NCBI RefSeq assembly: GCF_036014215.1
Contig: NZ_CP107921.1
Span: 6,259,501 to 6,323,500 of the forward strand
Length of the DNA: 64,000 nt
DNA from: Streptomyces sp. NBC_00440
GTDB lineage: Bacteria; Actinomycetota; Actinomycetes; Streptomycetales; Streptomycetaceae
Direction of reading: 5' to 3'
Below are positions 61,736 through 64,000 of this stretch, in pieces. Below the pieces are notes generated by a model. The model had not been told where the DNA came from. It saw only the letters and a list, made by a program, of their open reading frames with translations, and did no database searches. The stretch's first letter is position 1. Each line of letters begins with the position of its first letter. A program made the position numbers and the translations under genes.

Positions 61736-62017
61736 TCAGACGGTCTCGGGGAGTTCGTCGAGCCCTTCGGCGACCAGCTTGGCCAGCCGGTCCAGGGCGG
61801 CGTCGGCGCCCTCCACGTCCGAGGTGAGCACGATCTCCTCGCCGCCCTCCACGCCCAGGCCGAGGACGGAGAGCATCGACGCCGCGTTGACCGGGTCGCT
61901 GCCGTTCTTCGCGATCTTCACCGGGACGCCGGAAGCGGTGGTGGCACGGACGAAGATGGAGGCCGGCCGGGCGTGCAGGCCCTCGGTCCAGCCGACCTTG
62001 ACACGACGCTCAGCCAT
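61736..62017 (-). CDS. ptsH: HPr, phosphocarrier protein of the sugar phosphotransferase system
   Basis: 93 aa, the general PTS phosphocarrier. Active-site His15 in TEGLHARPAS accepts phosphate from EI; Ser47 in NAASMLSVLGLGV is the regulatory-serine region. ATG at 62017 with GAAGGG upstream; an in-frame extension to 62065 would run through the dre site and is rejected. In Streptomyces it serves the N-acetylglucosamine and fructose PTS. A DasR-binding sequence 26 bp upstream indicates control by glucosamine-6-phosphate through DasR. Confidence 0.97.
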   Translation of the reverse strand: MAERRVKVGWTEGLHARPASIFVRATTASGVPVKIAKNGSDPVNAASMLSVLGLGVEGGEEIVLTSDVEGADAALDRLAKLVAEGLDELPETV

Positions 62018-62042
62018 GGTGTTGCCCTTCGAGTTCTGTGCT

Positions 62043-62058
62043 AGTTGTCTAGACCATT
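62043..62058. promoter_or_regulatory. DasR-responsive element (dre) upstream of ptsH
   Basis: AGTTGTCTAGACCATT matches the dre consensus A(C/G)TGGTCTAGACCA(C/G)T at 14 of 16 positions, with the TCTAGACCA core intact. It lies 26 bp upstream of ptsH and about 100 bp upstream of the divergent acetyltransferase-fusion gene. A dre at ptsH is established in S. coelicolor. Confidence 0.9.
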
Positions 62059-62157
62059 CTTGCACGGGTGGTGCGGGGGCGGATGTGGTGCGGGACCGCT
62101 CTGCCGGATCCCAGACTGCACCGCTCCCCGTACCACCGCGACCCGTACGCTTTCAGC

Positions 62158-64000
62158 ATGCAGCCCCCGCTGGAGGAGAACCCGCACCAGGAGTACCCGG
62201 CCCACTGGGAAGCGGATGTGGTGCTGCGCGACGGCGGTACCGCGCGGATCCGGCCGATCACCACCGAGGACGCCGACCGGCTCGTCAGCTTCTACGAGCA
62301 GGTCTCGCCCGAGTCGAAGTACTACCGCTTCTTCGCTCCGTACCCCCGGCTCTCCGCCAAGGACGTGCACCGCTTCACCCATCACGACTACGTCGACCGG
62401 GTGGGTCTTGCGGCGACCGTGGGCGGCGAGTTCATCGCGACCGTCCGCTACGACCGGATCGGCACGCACGAGGCCGAGGTCGCCTTCCTCGTCCAGGACG
62501 CGCACCAGGGGCGCGGTGTGGCCTCCGCGCTGCTCGAACACATCGCGGCGGTCGCCAGGGAGCGCGAGGTCACCCGCTTCGTCGCCGAAGTGCTGCCCGC
62601 CAACAACAAAATGATCAAGGTCTTCACGGACGCCGGGTACGAGCAGCAGCGCAGTTTCGAGGACGGCTCGGTCCACCTGACCTTCGATCTGGAACCCACC
62701 GAGGCGTCCCTCGCCGTCCAGCGCGCCCGCGAACAGCGAGCAGAGGCACGGTCGGTACAGCGGCTGCTGGCCCCCAGCTCCGTCGCCGTCGTCGGAGTGG
62801 GACGCACCCCAGGCGGGGTCGGGCGCGCGGTCCTGCGCAATCTGCACGGCTCCGGCTTCACCGGGCGCACCTACGCGGTGAACCGCGCCTTCCCCGACGG
62901 GCTCACGGAGGTGGACGGCGCCCCTGCTTACCGCTCGGTGGAGTCCATCGCCGCCACCGGTGAGGCGGTCGACCTGGTGGTCGTCGCCGTACCGGCCGCA
63001 CAGGTGCCCGACGTGGTCGCCGACTGCGGGGCCGGCGGGGTGCAGGGGCTCGTCGTGATCTCCGCCGGTTACGCGGAGAGCGGGCCCGAAGGGCTCCTGC
63101 GCCAGCGCGAACTGCTGCGCCGGGCCCGCTCGTACGGCATGCGCATCATCGGGCCGAACGCCTTCGGCCTCATCAACACCGCGGAAGCCGTCCGGCTGAA
63201 CGCCTCGCTGGCCCCCGAGTCCCCGGCGCGCGGGCGGGTCGGACTCTTCACCCAGTCCGGCGCCATCGGGATCGCGCTGCTCTCCACGCTGCACCGGCGC
63301 GGCGCCGGACTCTCCTCCTTCATCTCGGCGGGCAACCGCGCCGATCTGTCGGGCAACGACTTCCTCCAGTACTGGCACGACGACCCGGACACCGATGTCG
63401 CCCTCCTCTACCTGGAGTCGATCGGCAATCCCCGGAAGTTCACCCGCCTCGCCCGGCGCACCGCGGCGGTGAAGCCGGTCGTGGTCGTCAAGGGCGCCCG
63501 GCACAGCGGCAGCGCCCCGCCCGGCCATGCGGTCCCGGTCACCCGGGTCCCCGACGCCACGGTCTCCGCGCTGCTGCGGCAGGCCGGTGTGATCCGGGTC
63601 GACACCGTCACCGAACTCGTCGACGCGGGTCTGCTGCTCGCGGACCAGCCGCTGCCCGCGGGGCCGCGTGTCGCGATCCTCGGCAACTCCGAGTCGCTCG
63701 GCCTGCTGACGTACGACGCCTGTCTCACGGAGCGCCTGCGTCCGCTCCCGCCTGTCGACCTGACGACGGACGCGACCCCGCAGGACTTCCGGGACGCGCT
63801 CGGCCGGGCCCTGGCGGACGACGGGTGCGACGCGGTGCTGATCACGGCGATCCCCTGGGTGGGCGAGAACGGCGTGACCGAGTCGGGTGACGGCGAAGTG
63901 CTGGCCGCGGCCCTGCGTGAAGCGGTCGCGGACGCCCCCGCCAAGCCGGTCGCCGTGGTGCATCTGGAGATCGGCGGTCTCGCCGAGGCCCTGGCGGCGG
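62158..64000 (+). CDS. GNAT - ADP-forming acyl-CoA synthetase fusion, Pat-type protein acetyltransferase (3' end outside window)
   Basis: The frame from the ATG at 62158 is open to the window end (614 codons). Residues about 20-180 are a GNAT domain (LRDGGTARIRPITTEDADRL, SPESKYYRFFAPYPRLS, EVAFLVQDAHQGRGVASALL acetyl-CoA loop). From about 200 on the CoA-binding and ligase parts of the ADP-forming acyl-CoA synthetase family follow (LLAPSSVAVVGVGRTPGGVG, LVVISAGYAESGPEG, GPNAFGLINTAE, LFTQSGAIGIALLSTLHRRG). Such fusions, with GNAT at the N-terminus as here, are Pat/AcuA-like enzymes that acetylate acetyl-CoA synthetase in actinobacteria. Divergent from ptsH, so it may share the dre site. The C-terminal ATP-grasp domain should lie past 64000. 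Confidence 0.88.
   Translation, partial: MQPPLEENPHQEYPAHWEADVVLRDGGTARIRPITTEDADRLVSFYEQVSPESKYYRFFAPYPRLSAKDVHRFTHHDYVDRVGLAATVGGEFIATVRYDRIGTHEAEVAFLVQDAHQGRGVASALLEHIAAVAREREVTRFVAEVLPANNKMIKVFTDAGYEQQRSFEDGSVHLTFDLEPTEASLAVQRAREQRAEARSVQRLLAPSSVAVVGVGRTPGGVGRAVLRNLHGSGFTGRTYAVNRAFPDGLTEVDGAPAYRSVESIAATGEAVDLVVVAVPAAQVPDVVADCGAGGVQGLVVISAGYAESGPEGLLRQRELLRRARSYGMRIIGPNAFGLINTAEAVRLNASLAPESPARGRVGLFTQSGAIGIALLSTLHRRGAGLSSFISAGNRADLSGNDFLQYWHDDPDTDVALLYLESIGNPRKFTRLARRTAAVKPVVVVKGARHSGSAPPGHAVPVTRVPDATVSALLRQAGVIRVDTVTELVDAGLLLADQPLPAGPRVAILGNSESLGLLTYDACLTERLRPLPPVDLTTDATPQDFRDALGRALADDGCDAVLITAIPWVGENGVTESGDGEVLAAALREAVADAPAKPVAVVHLEIGGLAEALAA

Noticed and set aside
62041..63963. 640-codon minus-strand frame opposite the acetyltransferase fusion
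   Set aside because: Mirror of the plus-strand GNAT/CoA-ligase gene, which shows all family motifs in frame to the window end.
1..64000. Insertion sequences, prophage genes, integrases, CRISPR arrays or tRNA genes
   Set aside because: No transposase, phage or repeat-spacer pattern and no cloverleaf-like sequence recognised on reading; a tRNA scan could not be run.

Overview
The window is a 64 kb piece of a Streptomyces-type chromosome. G+C is very high with strong third-position bias, many starts are GTG or TTG, and genes are packed with 4-bp ATGA/GTGA overlaps. The order lexA-nrdR-nrdJ ... rnhB ... recQ ... whiH-hrdB ... parE ... two citrate synthases ... parC-M16 pair-M23 peptidase ... ptsH is that of the conserved core arm of Streptomyces (in S. 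coelicolor roughly SCO5800-SCO5842; locus numbers are from memory). It is core chromosome with small accessory inserts. I saw no insertion sequence, prophage, CRISPR array, rRNA or tRNA.

Region by region. 1-6056: 3' part of an NRPS-independent siderophore operon (diaminobutyrate aminotransferase, two IucA/IucC synthetases, an AlcB/IucB-type acyltransferase). 6095-13208: DinG-type helicase, LexA with an upstream SOS box, and the nrdRJ operon (ribonucleotide reductase repressor and B12-dependent reductase) behind a pair of NrdR boxes. 13409-16931: small metabolic or repair genes (DUF4937-like protein, phosphatase, ADP-ribosylglycohydrolase, RNase HII). 17028-27302: RecQ, DUF4192, glycogen-debranching-like, NUDIX and ABC genes, with a head-to-head DnaA-box palindrome between recQ and DUF4192. 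27343-30300: whiH behind a WhiG-like promoter, then hrdB, the principal sigma factor. 30380-36735: secreted trypsin-like protease, small zinc protein, parE, and a DUF1453/NarL-type two-component operon. 36825-37996: two gene remnants joined head to head. 38171-51138: DUF485/acetate-type symporter, a CitB-type regulator and its probable CitA-type kinase separated by about 5.9 kb, an SsuABC/TauABC-like transporter, a TetR-Dabb pair behind a large palindrome, a deaminase, an SRPBCC protein, and two divergent citrate-synthase-family genes. 51291-59127: CobW GTPase, parC, paired M16 peptidases, and an M23 peptidase under a c-di-AMP (ydaO-yuaA) riboswitch. 59182-64000: GntR regulator, divergent TetR/oxidoreductase, HPr with a DasR (dre) site, and the start of a GNAT/acyl-CoA-synthetase fusion.

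How the parts connect. DNA metabolism (DinG, LexA, NrdRJ, RNase HII, RecQ, ParC/ParE) is interleaved with developmental and global transcription control (WhiH, HrdB) and with carbon uptake and its control (symporter, CitA/CitB-type pair, citrate synthases, HPr/DasR, Pat-type acyltransferase). The best-supported regulatory elements read from sequence are the LexA box, paired NrdR boxes, dre site, c-di-AMP riboswitch, the two TetR-type palindromes and several perfect terminator hairpins. No clearly new multi-gene system stands out. The most unusual items are the head-to-head gene-remnant pair at about 37.55 kb, the HTH-citrate synthase with a nested palindromic divergent promoter, and the split two-component pair.
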